Assembly (NCBI RefSeq): GCF_014042365.1
Contig: NZ_JACEZS010000018.1
Coordinates: forward strand, 55,512-119,511
Length of the DNA stretch: 64,000 nt
Direction: 5' to 3'
Origin: Rugamonas fusca
Lineage (GTDB): Bacteria; Pseudomonadota; Gammaproteobacteria; Burkholderiales; Burkholderiaceae_D
Below, one piece after another: positions 63,974 through 64,000 of this stretch (position 1 is its first letter; the number at the start of each line of letters is the position of its first letter). The notes below the pieces were generated by a model. That model had not been told where the DNA came from, did not search any database, and was given only the letters and a program-made list of their open reading frames with translations. The translations under genes were made by a program, and so were the position numbers.

Positions 63974-64000
63974 ATGAGCAAGTATAGCGGTATCGATCTG
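63974..64000 (+). CDS. Start of a probable IS110-family transposase (cut by window end)
   Basis: Only nine codons are visible (MSKYSGIDL), preceded by a strong AGGGAGG Shine-Dalgarno. The opening Tyr-x-Gly-Ile-Asp-Leu is the RuvC-like start of IS110-type (DEDD) transposases. The A+T richer leader from about 63895 would be the left end of the element. Too little is seen to be sure. Confidence 0.5.

Overview
The window is about 64 kb of GC-rich chromosome from a betaproteobacterium. It is most likely a member of the Oxalobacteraceae (Massilia/Duganella/Janthinobacterium group). I infer this from the gene orders smc-zipA-ligA and thrS-infC-rpmI-rplT-pheS-pheT-ihfA-merR, a DUF1631 gene, many two-component and chemotaxis genes, and the style of the protein sequences. 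No species call is possible from the sequence alone.

Layout. 1-1.9 kb: 3' part of a DUF3141 gene. 1.9-11.4 kb: a tightly packed minus-strand operon, smc-zipA-ligA-galU-def-KirBac channel, with several 4-bp ATGA overlaps. 11.6-13.6 kb: a PAP2-like membrane protein and flavohaemoglobin hmp behind an FNR-like box. 13.65-13.78 kb: two palindromic elements. 13.8-17.0 kb: a DUF1631 protein and a ClpP-like protease. 17.1-22.0 kb: a promoter, a tandem glycine riboswitch and the glycine cleavage genes gcvT, gcvH and gcvP, with an intrinsic terminator between gcvH and gcvP. 22.0-24.2 kb: a chemoreceptor and a secreted single-Cache protein. 25.0-29.5 kb: a TonB-dependent receptor, a YfiR-like protein and a CHASE8-GGDEF-EAL protein in one operon. 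29.5 kb: a perfect 43-bp-arm palindrome, then prfC. 31.4-39.2 kb: a type IV pilus minor pilin operon (pilE-fimT-pilV-pilW-pilX-pilY1). 39.5-41.5 kb: two unrecognised proteins. 41.7-49.3 kb: an OmpR-type two-component pair, a chemoreceptor, a Crp/Fnr-type regulator and a NarL-type two-component pair. 49.5-57.4 kb: the translation operon, running from thrS down to merR. 57.5-57.75 kb: twin tRNA-Val genes. 58-63.8 kb: a PhoP/PhoQ-like pair followed by a large putative type I secreted RTX protein. The last 27 bases are the start of a probable IS110-type transposase.

The core genes (replication and segregation, cell division, translation, one-carbon metabolism) are orthodox. The less ordinary content is regulatory and surface-related: c-di-GMP control linked to an outer-membrane receptor, the pilus tip cluster, the RTX protein next to its likely regulators, and a family of large intergenic palindromes that sits at convergent gene ends. 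The points I consider most worth checking are the partial HhH-domain duplication in LigA, the receptor/YfiR/CHASE8 operon, the ATA start of infC, the shared-end palindrome family, the candidate response-regulator promoter in front of the RTX gene, and the three-repeat protein beside the pilus operon.
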